From Peribacillus simplex (GTDB taxonomy: Bacteria; Bacillota; Bacilli; Bacillales; DSM-1321): 64,000 nucleotides of DNA. Under the pieces are notes generated by a model that saw only the letters and a program-made list of their open reading frames with translations, was not told where the DNA came from and ran no database searches. The stretch spans positions 2,012,001-2,076,000 of the forward strand of contig NZ_CP011008.1 of NCBI RefSeq assembly GCF_001578185.1, given 5' to 3'. The translations under genes were made by a program, and so were the position numbers. Below are positions 1-9,367 of this stretch, piece after piece (position 1 is the stretch's first letter; the number at the start of each line of letters is the position of its first letter).

Positions 1-1
1 T

Positions 2-679
2 TATTGTAAGGATCAGCTGATTGGATTTCAATACAGCTTTCCAGGTTTCAATGGTAAATCAGCCTATCTTTGTTCACATATTCTAGGCATAGATGAGCAA
101 TTTCGCAACAAAGGAATAGGGGAGAAGCTAAAACTAGCACAACGTGAAGAAGCGATAAAGCTCGGCTATTCCCTTATTACCTGGACATACGATCCGTTAG
201 AAAGTATTAATGGGTATTTAAATATAGGCAAGCTTGGTGGGGTCTGTTCTACATATATCGCAAACTGCTATGGTGAAATGGAAGATCTATTAAACAGTGG
301 AGTTCCTTCTGACCGCTTTCTTGTCGAATGGCATATTGGCAAGAAGGAGACAACGGATTCTAGAGGAAGGGGAATCGCGCTGGACTTAGTATTAGTAATG
401 GAGAACTCGCTTATTCAATGGGATACCATTGAAAAGGGATTGCCTGTTCCTTCTTTCACTCTTGGGCTGCCTGAACCAGAATGTGATACAGCTTTTGTGG
501 CCATTCCAAAGGATTTTCGAACAATAAGAGCCACAAATATCCAAGCGGCCAATGAATGGCGAATGAAATCCAGGGACGTTTTTAGCGATTTATTTCAGCA
601 AGGATGGCAGGTAACAGATTTTATAAAGGATTCAACGACAGAAATTCCAGTTCAGTTTTATGTACTAACAAAGAAATAA
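2..679 (+). CDS. GNAT-family N-acyltransferase, 3' part (start outside window)
   Basis: The frame is open from base 2, so the gene begins before the window. An acetyl-CoA-type loop is visible in the reading QFRNKGIGEKLKLAQ (about bases 90-140), the R-x-x-G-x-G pattern of motif A in GNAT proteins. The protein resembles the COG3375 group of predicted GNAT enzymes, which often sits next to N-succinylamino-acid racemase/OSBS genes, as here (110 bp upstream of a MenC-like gene). In Geobacillus such a pair plus a desuccinylase converts D- to L-amino acids through N-succinyl intermediates. I infer a succinyl- or acyltransferase role from that neighbour, not from substrate residues. Confidence 0.7.
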   Translation, partial: YCKDQLIGFQYSFPGFNGKSAYLCSHILGIDEQFRNKGIGEKLKLAQREEAIKLGYSLITWTYDPLESINGYLNIGKLGGVCSTYIANCYGEMEDLLNSGVPSDRFLVEWHIGKKETTDSRGRGIALDLVLVMENSLIQWDTIEKGLPVPSFTLGLPEPECDTAFVAIPKDFRTIRATNIQAANEWRMKSRDVFSDLFQQGWQVTDFIKDSTTEIPVQFYVLTKK

Positions 680-789
680 GCAGGTAGATTTAATAAGAGC
701 CCGTAATTTCAGGCTGCTGTCAGCCTATTTAATAAAAAATTGGTAAGACTGTGTCTTTTACAGGTTTATCACCAAAGGAGAGTTTCCAA

Positions 790-1905
790 GTGAAAATTAA
801 ACAAGTTATTTTAAGGCATTTGAAGCTAGACTTGCTTGAACCTTTTACAACTAGCTTTGGGACGGAATACAATAGGGATTTTATCCTTGTAGAAGCAAAA
901 AGCGATGATGGCATTTCCGGTTGGGCTGAATCGGTTGCGATGCTCGACCCCCTGTATAATGAAGAGACCTTAAAAACAAACTGGCATATACTCGAAGATT
1001 ATCTAATTCCAATTATTTTAAAAAATGAAATCCAGCATCCTGATGAAATCTCTGAAAAATATTTCGCCCATATTCGCGGCAATTATATGGCAAAAGCCGC
1101 TTTAGAGGGTGCTGTTTGGGATTTGTATGCGAAAAAGAAAAATGCTTCTCTTTCGAGTGTGTTAGGTGGAACAAAAAAGAAAATTGAAGTGGGGGTAAGC
1201 ATCGGAATTAAGGACTCGATTGATTCGACCCTGGATATGATTGAAGCTTGTCTCGGTCTAGGCTATAAACGGTTTAAACTTAAAATAAAACCGGGCTGGG
1301 ATGTTGAATTAATAGACAAGGTCCGGAAAGTATATCCTGAAATCCCTCTAATGGCAGATGCAAATTCAGCTTATACCTTACAAGATATAAACCGGTTATC
1401 CGCCTTGGATGATTTTAATTTAATGATGATTGAACAGCCGCTTGCCTATAACGATATCATTGACCATGCCGATTTACAGTCAAGGTTAAAAACACCTATT
1501 TGCTTGGATGAGAGCATTCACTCATTAGAAGATGCTAGAAAAGCTATTAAATTAGGCAGCTGTAAAATTATTAATATTAAGATTGGCCGCGTCGGAGGCT
1601 TAACTGAATCTAAGAAAATCCATGATTTATGTCTTAAACATGATATTCCACTATGGTGTGGGGGGATGCTGGAATCAGGCATTGGAAGAGCGCATAATAT
1701 TGCAATCACTTCCCTGCCAAACTTTACCCTTCCTGGAGATACAGCCGCTTCCTCCCTCTACTGGGCAGAAGATATTATTGACCCTGAAGTTACCGTAGAA
1801 AACGGAACGATCATGATTCCAGAATTGCCCGGAATTGGCTATGAACCAAGTTTGGGAAAAATCAATAAGTATACGATAAACAGTCAAACATTTAATTTGA
1901 GTTAG
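790..1905 (+). CDS. o-Succinylbenzoate synthase / N-succinylamino acid racemase family (enolase superfamily)
   Basis: About 371 aa, normal for the family. The muconate-lactonizing subgroup catalytic set is complete: the K-x-K pair in [10 protein letters not shown], then metal ligands in MADANSAY (Asp), MIEQPL (Glu) and CLDESIHS (Asp), and the second catalytic Lys in [11 protein letters not shown] chose the GTG at 790 because AAAGGAGAG lies 8-9 bases upstream. An upstream in-frame start at 751 has no ribosome site. The neighbour upstream is a GNAT enzyme rather than menaquinone genes, which favours N-succinylamino-acid racemase activity over (or in addition to) the MenC reaction. This is an inference from context; the fold does not separate the two activities. 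Confidence 0.8.
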   Translation: MKIKQVILRHLKLDLLEPFTTSFGTEYNRDFILVEAKSDDGISGWAESVAMLDPLYNEETLKTNWHILEDYLIPIILKNEIQHPDEISEKYFAHIRGNYMAKAALEGAVWDLYAKKKNASLSSVLGGTKKKIEVGVSIGIKDSIDSTLDMIEACLGLGYKRFKLKIKPGWDVELIDKVRKVYPEIPLMADANSAYTLQDINRLSALDDFNLMMIEQPLAYNDIIDHADLQSRLKTPICLDESIHSLEDARKAIKLGSCKIINIKIGRVGGLTESKKIHDLCLKHDIPLWCGGMLESGIGRAHNIAITSLPNFTLPGDTAASSLYWAEDIIDPEVTVENGTIMIPELPGIGYEPSLGKINKYTINSQTFNLS

Positions 1906-1943
1906 AATAGGTCGGTAGACAACATCTATCTCCTTATTGTAAA

Positions 1944-1981
1944 GGCCTGTTCCCAAAAGGGGAGCAGGCCCTTAATTTTTT
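1944..1981 (+). terminator. Rho-independent terminator after the OSBS/NSAR gene
   Basis: The arms GGCCTGTTCCC and GGGGAGCAGGCC form a strong hairpin followed by CTTAATTTTTT. It lies 38 bases after the stop and ends the GNAT-racemase unit. Confidence 0.85.
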
Positions 1982-2467
1982 GAACTCTTATTTCATCCAC
2001 TGGGTTTTTCCGAAAGCGTCAAACTTTATCAATAGCCCGTTCGTAAAAGTACACTTTTGCCAACGGATAAAAATCTATCAAAATCGTCTTGTTTAACATT
2101 CGTGAAAGTGTGTTTATAGCTTGCGGACGTTCATTTTATTACATAAAGTGAACGGTGTTAAAGAATGATATGAATAGAAAAGGGTTTAGAATGTGTAATT
2201 CTAAACCCCTTTACCCCTGCTCAGCATAAAAAACGTCTTATATCGCTTATATGGCGTTTTTTATCCCACAAAGTTCTTGGGTGAAAAGTCCCGAATTCTA
2301 AAACCTGAGTTTTTTTGATTGCAGAAATCGTACTGTATGATATACCTCTCATTGTAGTTATTATAAAAATGATAAACCGAAATGAATGCTTGATTTTGGT
2401 GGAAGAAGGACAAATTATTTAAAACTAGAATTTATATAAAGAAAAAATATGTAAGGGAGGTATACCA
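1982..2467. other. Intergenic region with a second hairpin
   Basis: No gene is visible. It holds a perfect 11-bp hairpin at 2182-2208 (GGGTTTAGAAT with loop GTGTA) and a weaker AAAAAACG...CGTTTTTT inverted repeat at about 2227-2262. The second one is symmetrical enough to terminate in either direction. Confidence 0.5.
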
Positions 2468-2959
2468 ATGACTGTATCATTAATTCCAATTTCTAAAGAT
2501 AAAAAGCATATTTTACAGAATTTGTATTCCCTTTATTTACACGACCTCTCAGAGTATACCGGCAGTTTAGAGATTTCATCTAATGGTTCCTTTGAATTTG
2601 ATTCATTTGATTTAATTTGGGAGAGAAAAGGTTTATCCCCTTATTTACTAAAAAAGGATACAACATTTGTTGGATTCTTTTTACTATTGGAAAGACCTTT
2701 TTTAGAAAAAGACTATGATTACAGTATTAATGATATTTTCATGTTGAAGAAATACCGAAGAAAAGGTATCACAATAACTTTGTTAAAAGAATTGTTTGAA
2801 CAAAAAAAGGGGAAATATTATGTGCTTGAATTAATTAGTAACAAACCTGCCATTCTATTTTGGAAAAGTGTTTATAGTAAACTTAATATAGCCTTTGAAG
2901 AAAAGAAACAGAATGTTGATAATGAAGAATGTTTAATTCAATCCTTTCAAATATTTTAA
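2468..2959 (+). CDS. GNAT-family N-acetyltransferase
   Basis: 163 aa, with a good ribosome site (AGGGAGG, about 9 bases before ATG). The motif-A region reads MLKKYRRKGITITLLKELFE (residues about 95-115), the R-R-K-G-I acetyl-CoA loop. The C-terminal half LISNKPAILFWKSVY matches the beta5-alpha4 'N-x-x-A-x-x-F/W' end of GNAT domains. It is a single gene with no functional partner nearby. The substrate cannot be told from sequence. Confidence 0.7.
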   Translation: MTVSLIPISKDKKHILQNLYSLYLHDLSEYTGSLEISSNGSFEFDSFDLIWERKGLSPYLLKKDTTFVGFFLLLERPFLEKDYDYSINDIFMLKKYRRKGITITLLKELFEQKKGKYYVLELISNKPAILFWKSVYSKLNIAFEEKKQNVDNEECLIQSFQIF

Positions 2960-3091
2960 AGCTTAATCAACCATTATTAATCCTTATTGAATGAATGGGT
3001 GCGTCAGCTAACTGCATGTAGGTTGACAGGAGGATTGCCACAACACAGTTTATTTTGAGAACCTCGTATAACTTTTTCTTTTGAAGGAGGA

Positions 3092-3250
3092 ATGAATAAT
3101 GGTCATTATGGCGGTTGTCGTGAGTTGAATCTTGATCATAGAAGAGATGGGACCTTTATATTACATTCTTACTCTGATTATTACTTTGCATACTTTTCTT
3201 ATTCACTTTATGAGCAGGATACCTCAACAAGGCAGTCGAATATTCACTAG
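3092..3250 (+). CDS. Possible small protein, 52 aa
   Basis: ATG follows GAAGGAGG immediately, which is close for a ribosome site. The product starts MNNGHYGGCRELNLD and is rich in Tyr and Ser with no recognisable domain. A second frame through the same bases is hydrophobic but contains a stop near its start. Either could be a remnant of a small spore or membrane protein gene. Low confidence. Confidence 0.2.
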   Translation: MNNGHYGGCRELNLDHRRDGTFILHSYSDYYFAYFSYSLYEQDTSTRQSNIH

Positions 3251-3295
3251 TATAAAGCCGGCTTCATTTTCGAGAGGCTGAATTGGAGGATGAAT

Positions 3296-3697
3296 ATGGA
3301 AAAGCACGGACTGGAACAAGTTATAAAAAATGCAGATAGGGCAATAAATAACGAGGACTTCGATCAATTGATGGATTTCTATTCAGAGGATGCAACTTTA
3401 GTTGTCAAACCTGGAACATTCGCAAAAGGGAAAAATGAAATACGTCGGGCATTCGTTGCTATCGCTGATTACTTTAATCATAGTTTAATCGTCAAACAAG
3501 AAAAGATGGCAATAATCGAAACGGGTGATACGGCATTGGTTGTGGCAAAAGCCCAGCTTAGTGCCAATCAAAAAGACGATTCCGAATTCTCTATGGAAAG
3601 AACCGCGACATATGTATTTAGGAAGGATTCCATTGGTACCTGGCGCTGCATAATCGACAACTCTTATGGTGCTGAAATAATTGAAGAATTAGTGTAA
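3296..3697 (+). CDS. NTF2-like / SnoaL-type (YybH-like) protein
   Basis: 133 aa. The N-terminal pattern VIKNADRAINNEDFDQLMDFYSEDA and the later KGKNEIRRAFVAI are typical of the cone-shaped NTF2-like fold (DUF4440/YybH group). The C-terminus has the usual strand pairs with R-T-A-T-Y-V-F-R. ATG 3296 is preferred over the in-frame ATG at 3290 because TTGGAGG sits 7 bases before it and only 1 base before the other. These proteins are small-molecule binders or isomerase-like enzymes, and no ligand can be assigned. Confidence 0.65.
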   Translation: MEKHGLEQVIKNADRAINNEDFDQLMDFYSEDATLVVKPGTFAKGKNEIRRAFVAIADYFNHSLIVKQEKMAIIETGDTALVVAKAQLSANQKDDSEFSMERTATYVFRKDSIGTWRCIIDNSYGAEIIEELV

Positions 3698-3702
3698 TTT
3701 GT

Positions 3703-3737
3703 GAAAGCTGCCGAATTAGGTGGCTTTTCATTTTTTT
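3703..3737 (+). terminator. Terminator after the NTF2-like gene
   Basis: The hairpin GAAAGCTGCC / GGTGGCTTTT (two G-U pairs) is followed by CATTTTTTTC. Confidence 0.65.
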
Positions 3738-3967
3738 CTAAGAGGATCACTAAAATAAATATCGTGTACTAATTGCGTTTTAGCAACCCAAAAGAAGCCC
3801 AGCGCGTTCTTTCCGAAGTCATATGAGGAAACTTACAAATACAGTTAATATGGGTAGTGCAGTGCCAATAGATCACTTTTGCCTAATTATTTGAGAAACT
3901 AAGACCGTTTTTCCTAATGGGTTCCAATTCCTTTTAATCACCCTTCAAAATTTAAAAGACTCATAAA

Positions 3968-5758
3968 TTATTTACCAATATATTGATTAAGGAAATGTGC
4001 TATTGCTGTATACGCAGTAATTTTATTATTTAGTTTTACGATGGAATGACCTTCATTTTTAAAGTGGATAAACTGTACAGGATGATTTCGTGCCATTAAT
4101 TTTTTTACAATTTGTTCAGATTCTTCTATTGGGACCCGTGGATCATTACACCCGTGGAGTACTATCAGCGGACTGGTAATCCGGTCAGTTTGATTCAATG
4201 GATCAATCAAATCATAAAAGTTTCCGTCCTTTTCGATAGTTCCATATTCAGCTTCGCGAAGTTTGCGTCGCCACGGACTGGTATTTTTAAGAAAAGTTCT
4301 GAAACTTGAAATCCCAACGAGATCAATCGCAGCAGACCATAATTCCGGGTAATGGGAGATGGCTGCAAGAACCATAAAGCCTCCATAGCTCCCTCCCATA
4401 ATGGCAACTCTATTAGGATCAGTGCTTCCCTCTTTCTTTAACCAATCTACTAATGAAACAAGATCTCTTACGGAGTCCATTCGTTTACGAACATCATCAA
4501 GATGAGTATATGTTTTTCCATATCCTGTACTTCCGCGAACGTTGGGAGTAATTACTGCATATCCAAGGCTTAGAAAATACTGCAGAACTGGATTGAAAAC
4601 AGCCCGAATTTGACTTTCAGGACCCCCATGAACATATAGAATAACTGAAACTTTTTCTGTCTGGGTATTTGGCTTGAAATAAAATGCAGGTACTTGGAGA
4701 TTGTCAAAAGACTTAAATGAAATAAGAATAGGTTCAATTAATTTATTTTCCAAAAGCTTTGACTGAAGAGATTGAGTAAGCCGTTCTGTCTTCATTTTTC
4801 CTAGATCAACCTGCCATATATCAGAAGGATAGGCAGGCCCATTGAAAACGTAGGCTAACTTTTGATTGTCGGGTGAAAAAGTTAGGCTAGTTAACACCCC
4901 CATTGGTGTCTGCCATGTATAAAGGGCACTTGATTTTAGATCTAAAAGAATGCCTCTTGAAATACCTCCTTCATTAATTGAAAAAGCTAACTTTGATTGA
5001 TCTTTACTCATAGTGAGGCCTTCAAAGTCCCACTGTCCCACCTCCAGCCAGGTGATATTTTTTGTTGAAAGATCAATGATTGCGAGCCCAAAAAATTCCC
5101 TATCTTGATTTGTTAATAAATAGAGATGATCTCCATCCTTGCTGAAATGAGGGTTTTTATAGCTTGCTTCCCCCTGATGATCTGTTAACCAGTTCATTTC
5201 TCCTGTGCATAGATTCAGTAAACCTAAATCGTTATCCAACTGGGAATTTGTTTTCCGAATCAATAACGATTTACCATCAGGAGACCACATGATGGGGGTA
5301 TAGAGACCATCCTTTGACAAAACCATTTGTATTTCTAATGTTTCGACATTTTGAATATAGATATCGAAAAAGGCAGGATTTCGACGATTGCTTGACCAAG
5401 CTATCCATTTTCCATCAGGTGAGTGACCCCCATATTCATGTTTATGTTCAGGTGAGTTGGTAAGCGGAATCAGTACACCATCACTCTTGAGTAAAAACAG
5501 TTGTTGCTTCTCATTACCGCCAACATCCATTCCGATAAATAGGCCGCGCTGTGATGAACTGTTTAAGTATTTAAAAAAAGTGATTCGTTCATTAGTAAAA
5601 GAAGTTTGGGTTGGTTCTCTTATATCGAAATCCTTTGTCCAAACCTGCGGTAAACCAGAATAATCAGCAATAAAGATTATCTTATTACTTTTAGGACCAT
5701 AAATAGGGTTACTGACAGTACCAACACACAAATATGATTTGATGCCAATTTCTTTCAT
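3968..5758 (-). CDS. S9-family (prolyl oligopeptidase / acylaminoacyl-peptidase-like) serine peptidase
   Basis: 596 aa. The N-terminal 330 residues are a WD-like beta-propeller with repeated 'SPDG/SKDG' strands. The C-terminal alpha/beta hydrolase has the nucleophile elbow GGSYGGF, then the acid in HGCNDPRVP and the base in NEGHSI. The start is taken at 5758, where AAGGAGGAATGT precedes ATG on the minus strand. A 24-codon longer frame lacks a ribosome site. Peptidases of this type trim short peptides in the cytosol, and no signal peptide is seen here. It stands alone with hairpins on the outer side. Confidence 0.85.
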   Translation of the reverse strand: MKEIGIKSYLCVGTVSNPIYGPKSNKIIFIADYSGLPQVWTKDFDIREPTQTSFTNERITFFKYLNSSSQRGLFIGMDVGGNEKQQLFLLKSDGVLIPLTNSPEHKHEYGGHSPDGKWIAWSSNRRNPAFFDIYIQNVETLEIQMVLSKDGLYTPIMWSPDGKSLLIRKTNSQLDNDLGLLNLCTGEMNWLTDHQGEASYKNPHFSKDGDHLYLLTNQDREFFGLAIIDLSTKNITWLEVGQWDFEGLTMSKDQSKLAFSINEGGISRGILLDLKSSALYTWQTPMGVLTSLTFSPDNQKLAYVFNGPAYPSDIWQVDLGKMKTERLTQSLQSKLLENKLIEPILISFKSFDNLQVPAFYFKPNTQTEKVSVILYVHGGPESQIRAVFNPVLQYFLSLGYAVITPNVRGSTGYGKTYTHLDDVRKRMDSVRDLVSLVDWLKKEGSTDPNRVAIMGGSYGGFMVLAAISHYPELWSAAIDLVGISSFRTFLKNTSPWRRKLREAEYGTIEKDGNFYDLIDPLNQTDRITSPLIVLHGCNDPRVPIEESEQIVKKLMARNHPVQFIHFKNEGHSIVKLNNKITAYTAIAHFLNQYIGK

Positions 5759-6031
5759 ACATTCCTCCTTAAAATATGCTGAAAAAAGAGAGGTACTGGT
5801 ATAGCCCAAATAATAAAAAAGCTGAGTCAAAATGATCTAATTACGTCTCACAACCATTATATTTAGATGCATTATATATCATGCACTTAATATCTTGGCT
5901 ATGGGTGCCAAAATCGTTGCGAACAAGATTTTCTGAAAAGTTTAAAAAGGTTTTTCCATATTTCTTTCAAAGGAGTGAGCTATTTTAGTTTTTAATCATC
6001 AGTCCAGACGGTAAACCCTGCTAGCATATTT

Positions 6032-6068
6032 GGTGTCACAAAAAGTTTATTGGAATTTTTGTGACACC
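6032..6068. terminator. Strong hairpin between two minus-strand genes
   Basis: Thirteen-base arms (GGTGTCACAAAAA and its complement) enclose a 10-base loop. It lies 3' of the membrane gene at 6104 and 5' of the S9 peptidase, and the T-rich tail is on the plus side. It probably terminates the 7664-6104 unit. Confidence 0.6.
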
Positions 6069-6103
6069 CTTTGTTTTTTAATACTTATAATACAGTCGCC
6101 CTG

Positions 6104-6580
6104 TTATTGAAACCATCGATAAAAATTCCAAATAAGGAGCATGAAGATCATGTAGCCGAAAAGGGAATAAGAATGATGCCATGCTTCGCTATGAGTAAGC
6201 AATCCTAAATTCTCAGCAAACGGTTCGGAAACACCTATACAAAGTCCAATCAAAATGATAAACAGGATTCTTGAAAATGTAGTCAACGTTTTTGCGATCC
6301 ATAAAAAGAGCGTAGTAAAGATTGGCAATATCAATAATGTAAAAGCGACATTGATTGTAAATATATCTGGGAAAGGTCTTGCTGGAAAGGCATACATTTG
6401 TTTACCGACAAACAGTAAGTCTAAATAAGTCCCGATGAAACAGGAGAGAACTATGGTGGCAACAAAAGCCCGAAGGTTACTCGTCTTCTGCTTCTTCTCG
6501 GAGTAGGACGTTTTTTTTTGCCAGAATGGCAAGTTCAATTTTTTCAAGCGTTTTGCAGTACTCATCATAAACCTCCCCAT
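6104..6580 (-). CDS. Multi-pass membrane protein of unknown function
   Basis: About 158 aa if started at 6580. Residues about 37-158 hold four hydrophobic segments, and the C-terminus is HHSYSLFGYMIFMLLIWNFYRWFQ-like with aromatic ends. It may belong to the CBO0543-type membrane family, but I am not sure. The frame overlaps the 3' end of the upstream DUF2515 gene by up to 104 bases, and the first 36 residues are basic and hydrophilic. The real start could be an alternative codon further in; no clear ribosome site decides it. Confidence 0.5.
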   Translation of the reverse strand: MGRFMMSTAKRLKKLNLPFWQKKTSYSEKKQKTSNLRAFVATIVLSCFIGTYLDLLFVGKQMYAFPARPFPDIFTINVAFTLLILPIFTTLFLWIAKTLTTFSRILFIILIGLCIGVSEPFAENLGLLTHSEAWHHSYSLFGYMIFMLLIWNFYRWFQ

Positions 6581-7664
6581 CTGTATTTTCTTCCTTATCG
6601 ATTAAGTATTCCGTTATTTTCCAGTCCTCAAACCAGTCTTTGCTTTCTTCCTCTTCATGATTAATATCTTTCCATGAGTATATTAATCCCGGACTGTATA
6701 AACGATCCGCACCTTTTCTTAATTGGCACTTTTTTGTTCGACGTTTATAAAATGCACGGGGGAATGATTCGTTTATATCATTAAACAAATGCGGCCAGTA
6801 GTCTTTTCGCGAACCGGTATGTGGATGATCATGTGCCCATTCTACTACTCCTGATAAGATGTTCTCACTGCTAAACAGCTGTGAGTATAATCGCTTGCCC
6901 AGCAATATTCGCTCATGTAGGGAGGTGAAATGCTTCATTGTATTCCCGACTAGCGATGTTTTTTGTTTGGTTTCATCCTTATAGAATGGAAAAAGAATAT
7001 GGTTAAAGCGAAAAAAATCATAAAGTTTGAATCCAATACTATTTAGTACGGTCTTTTTAAAATGGGTATTTTGAAAGACACTTTTTTCTAAATAGCTTTG
7101 TTCATTAATAACGGTGGCAATGGCTAACATATAGTGGTCGCCTTTTCTCCAAAAATGGTTCCACAACGTTTCCATAAAAGTTGATACATTGAAAAATGGT
7201 AGAAGATGAAACAGTCTTTTTGATCTTTTGACACTTTGTTCATACAACAAAAATTGTGGGTACACATCTTGGAAGATTAACCAGTTCCCTCGTTCCAGAA
7301 AAGAAAAGAAGATAAGTTGATCTTTTTCCGATAAAAGTCTTGTATATAACTCCCCTTTTAAATCCGTCATATTCCAACCGCCATTACGCGATACCATATG
7401 TCCAAGTAGTGCCCAGTGTATTTCTGGGTAACGGAGATAAAACTGAAAATAGGCATGTGTTCGGGTCACATTATTACTGTTGTGTTGTCTTGTTCGTTCT
7501 TTAATTTCATGTATTAACATTGTCTCTTCTCCCGTTAATTCCCGCGGTTTAACAGAAGACTGTTTTTTACCTTTTTTCTTTAATTCATCTTTTACATCTA
7601 AAAGAGTATAGGGAATCGTTTTAGAAAAGCCGTTCCATTCCCTTTTCCTATCGTTGTGTTGCAT
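6477..7664 (-). CDS. DUF2515 family protein (YppC-like)
   Basis: 395 aa. The conserved middle (residues about 60-330) has the DUF2515 look: HAYFQFYLRYPEIHWALLGH, SRNGGWNMTDLKG and WAHDHPHTGSRKDYWPHLF. B. subtilis YppC is the namesake; its function is unknown. ATG 7664 is chosen for its ribosome site GGGAGGAAGTAGG. The 3' end overlaps the following membrane gene, so the two are probably co-transcribed. The N-terminal 55 residues are lysine-rich and less conserved in appearance. Confidence 0.7.
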   Translation of the reverse strand: MQHNDRKREWNGFSKTIPYTLLDVKDELKKKGKKQSSVKPRELTGEETMLIHEIKERTRQHNSNNVTRTHAYFQFYLRYPEIHWALLGHMVSRNGGWNMTDLKGELYTRLLSEKDQLIFFSFLERGNWLIFQDVYPQFLLYEQSVKRSKRLFHLLPFFNVSTFMETLWNHFWRKGDHYMLAIATVINEQSYLEKSVFQNTHFKKTVLNSIGFKLYDFFRFNHILFPFYKDETKQKTSLVGNTMKHFTSLHERILLGKRLYSQLFSSENILSGVVEWAHDHPHTGSRKDYWPHLFNDINESFPRAFYKRRTKKCQLRKGADRLYSPGLIYSWKDINHEEEESKDWFEDWKITEYLIDKEENTDGEVYDEYCKTLEKIELAILAKKNVLLREEAEDE

Positions 7665-8039
7665 CCTACTTCCTCCCATAAACACGAATGTTCTTCTTTT
7701 AAGGCCCAATAGGTTTTCGTGATAACCATCAGATGTTCAAATTTTTTTAATTTTAACCTTCTAGTAAGGATTTTTTAAAGGTATTTTAACAATGCAGCTA
7801 CCATCAGTTTATTATGGATGTTAAGAACAAATGATGATCGTTTTATCGTACAAGAGGTAGCGCGCACATTTTAATGTTATTTGTACTATGAAAATCATGA
7901 GTATTTAAAGGATTCAAAGTGGACGCGAAGGGAATAGATGGATTGGTATGTGTGCATGTAATCTTTCAAGGTGATTCTGATTTTTTCTAGGACTTTGTGG
8001 GACCATATATGAAAACAAAGTACTTCAGGAAGGAGTTCT
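7665..8039. other. Divergent intergenic region
   Basis: 375 bp between two divergent genes. Low-complexity A/T tracts and GGAAGGAGTT before the ATG at 8040 are visible. No operator or RNA was recognised. Confidence 0.4.
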
Positions 8040-8783
8040 ATGAAAAATATTGTATTGATTTCCTTATTTCTCACATTTGTGTTCGCATCTCCCGCATCTC
8101 ATGCTTTCGGTAAGCAACTAGAAGTGCCCATCTTGATTTATCATTCGATCGACGAGTTTAATGGGCAGGGTTCTAAGGAGTTATATGTAACCCCGAAGAA
8201 TTTCGAGAAACAAATGTTGTATTTGCGAGACCATGGCTTCACATTATTAACTTTTGATCGATGGCAAGACATTAATAAAGTAAACAAACCCATTTTCATT
8301 ACCTTTGATGACGGGTACAAAAACAATCTGAATGCATTCGCAATCTTTCAAAAACTGAAAACCGAACATTTTAAACCAACTGGCACCATTTTTGTTATTT
8401 CTGACTTTATCGGTCGTTCCAACAGATTATCGAAATCGGATTTAAAACTGATGGCTGATTCGGGGATAATCTCAATCCAGTCTCATACTGCTACACATCC
8501 TGATTTGACGAAAATAAAAAATTATGAATATGAACTGAAAGGGTCCAAAGATAAAATTCAAAAAATAACGGGTAAACCAGTTAATGTTCTTGCGTATCCT
8601 TACGGGAATTTCAACGATAAAGTCGTAGCAGAAACGAAGAAATACTATTTGTTTGGACTTACGACAACTCCTGGACCATTTATTGAGAAGGGTATTAAAG
8701 ATGAACTCTATCTTTTACCACGAACCTATATCAAGTATTCAAGTACTCTTGATGACTTTTCAAAGATAGTTGACAGAGAATGA
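8040..8783 (+). CDS. Secreted polysaccharide deacetylase (NodB domain, CE4)
   Basis: 247 aa. Residues 1-24 form a signal peptide (MKNIVLISLFLTFVFASPASHA). The NodB motifs are in order: FITFDDGYKNN (catalytic Asp and metal Asp), SHTATHPDLT (the H-x4-H metal pair), and AYPYGNFND (motif 3 with Pro-Tyr-Gly). This composition fits the YadE/PdaB/IcaB type deacetylases that act on N-acetylglucosamine polymers or peptidoglycan outside the cell. It is followed by a terminator, so it is monocistronic. Confidence 0.85.
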   Translation: MKNIVLISLFLTFVFASPASHAFGKQLEVPILIYHSIDEFNGQGSKELYVTPKNFEKQMLYLRDHGFTLLTFDRWQDINKVNKPIFITFDDGYKNNLNAFAIFQKLKTEHFKPTGTIFVISDFIGRSNRLSKSDLKLMADSGIISIQSHTATHPDLTKIKNYEYELKGSKDKIQKITGKPVNVLAYPYGNFNDKVVAETKKYYLFGLTTTPGPFIEKGIKDELYLLPRTYIKYSSTLDDFSKIVDRE

Positions 8784-8861
8784 AGCAGGTAATTGCTTTA
8801 TTTAGAAAATGGGCACAGAAACAAGGGGAAACATCAAAAAAATGGGGAAATTAGAGGAATT

Positions 8862-8903
8862 AACACCGTTCATAAAATTTTGAACGGTGTTATGTATGTT
8901 TTT
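8862..8903 (+). terminator. Terminator after the polysaccharide deacetylase
   Basis: Perfect 11-bp arms AACACCGTTCA / TGAACGGTGTT are followed by a T-rich stretch. Confidence 0.8.
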
Positions 8904-8972
8904 AACTTGCATTTTAAATAATTTGTTGGGCCCTTAACTCTTTTGTATATATACTTTGTGAAATTATTTAGT

Positions 8973-9001
8973 TTGACAATATACCCCTATAGGTATAGTA
9001 T
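8973..9001 (+). promoter_or_regulatory. cst promoter with CstR-type operator in the spacer
   Basis: TTGACA (8973-8978), a 17-base spacer and TAGTAT (8996-9001). The spacer carries ATACCCCTATAGGTAT (8981-8996), an ATAC-N8-GTAT inverted repeat of the CsoR/CstR kind, so a bound repressor would block polymerase. The promoter lies about 370 bases before cstR. Confidence 0.75.
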
Positions 9002-9115
9002 AAGCTCATAAGTTAGGAGTGAGTAAACTAAAGAGTAAAAAGCACAAATTTTATTTATTGTAATATTTTTACTTATTTTGGTCCCGTTTTTGTCTAAACG
9101 GTATGTTCCTGTTAA

Positions 9116-9336
9116 GAGTTGAATGAAGTACAGGATTTTTTTGATATTAGGGCTTCTAATCATAAACGTGACAATGTGATGAAGAGGTTTTCCCTTATGC
9201 CTATTTGAAATGTTTTAATGAAGAAATCCCGCATGAAAACATTCATGTAATTGCTTCTTATAAATTGGAAGTGAACTTGGGGCTGCGTTTCTTAATTGGA
9301 ACAGGAATTAAGGTAACCAGTTATGTGACTCAGTGA
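9116..9336 (+). pseudogene. Decayed rhodanese-like remnant in the cst leader
   Basis: Reading from 9116 gives ELNEVQDFFDIRASNHKRD up to a stop. After one frameshift near 9198 the frame continues as NEEIPHENIHVIASYKLEV and ...GTGIKVTSYVTQ to a stop at 9336. The D-I-R start, the central 'NIHVIASYK' strand and the terminal 'GIKV' strand follow the rhodanese layout, but the active-site loop is not recognisable. It sits between the cst promoter and cstR. Tentative. Confidence 0.3.
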
Positions 9337-9367
9337 TTGTGTTTGTAAATAGATGGGTGGGCAGAAT

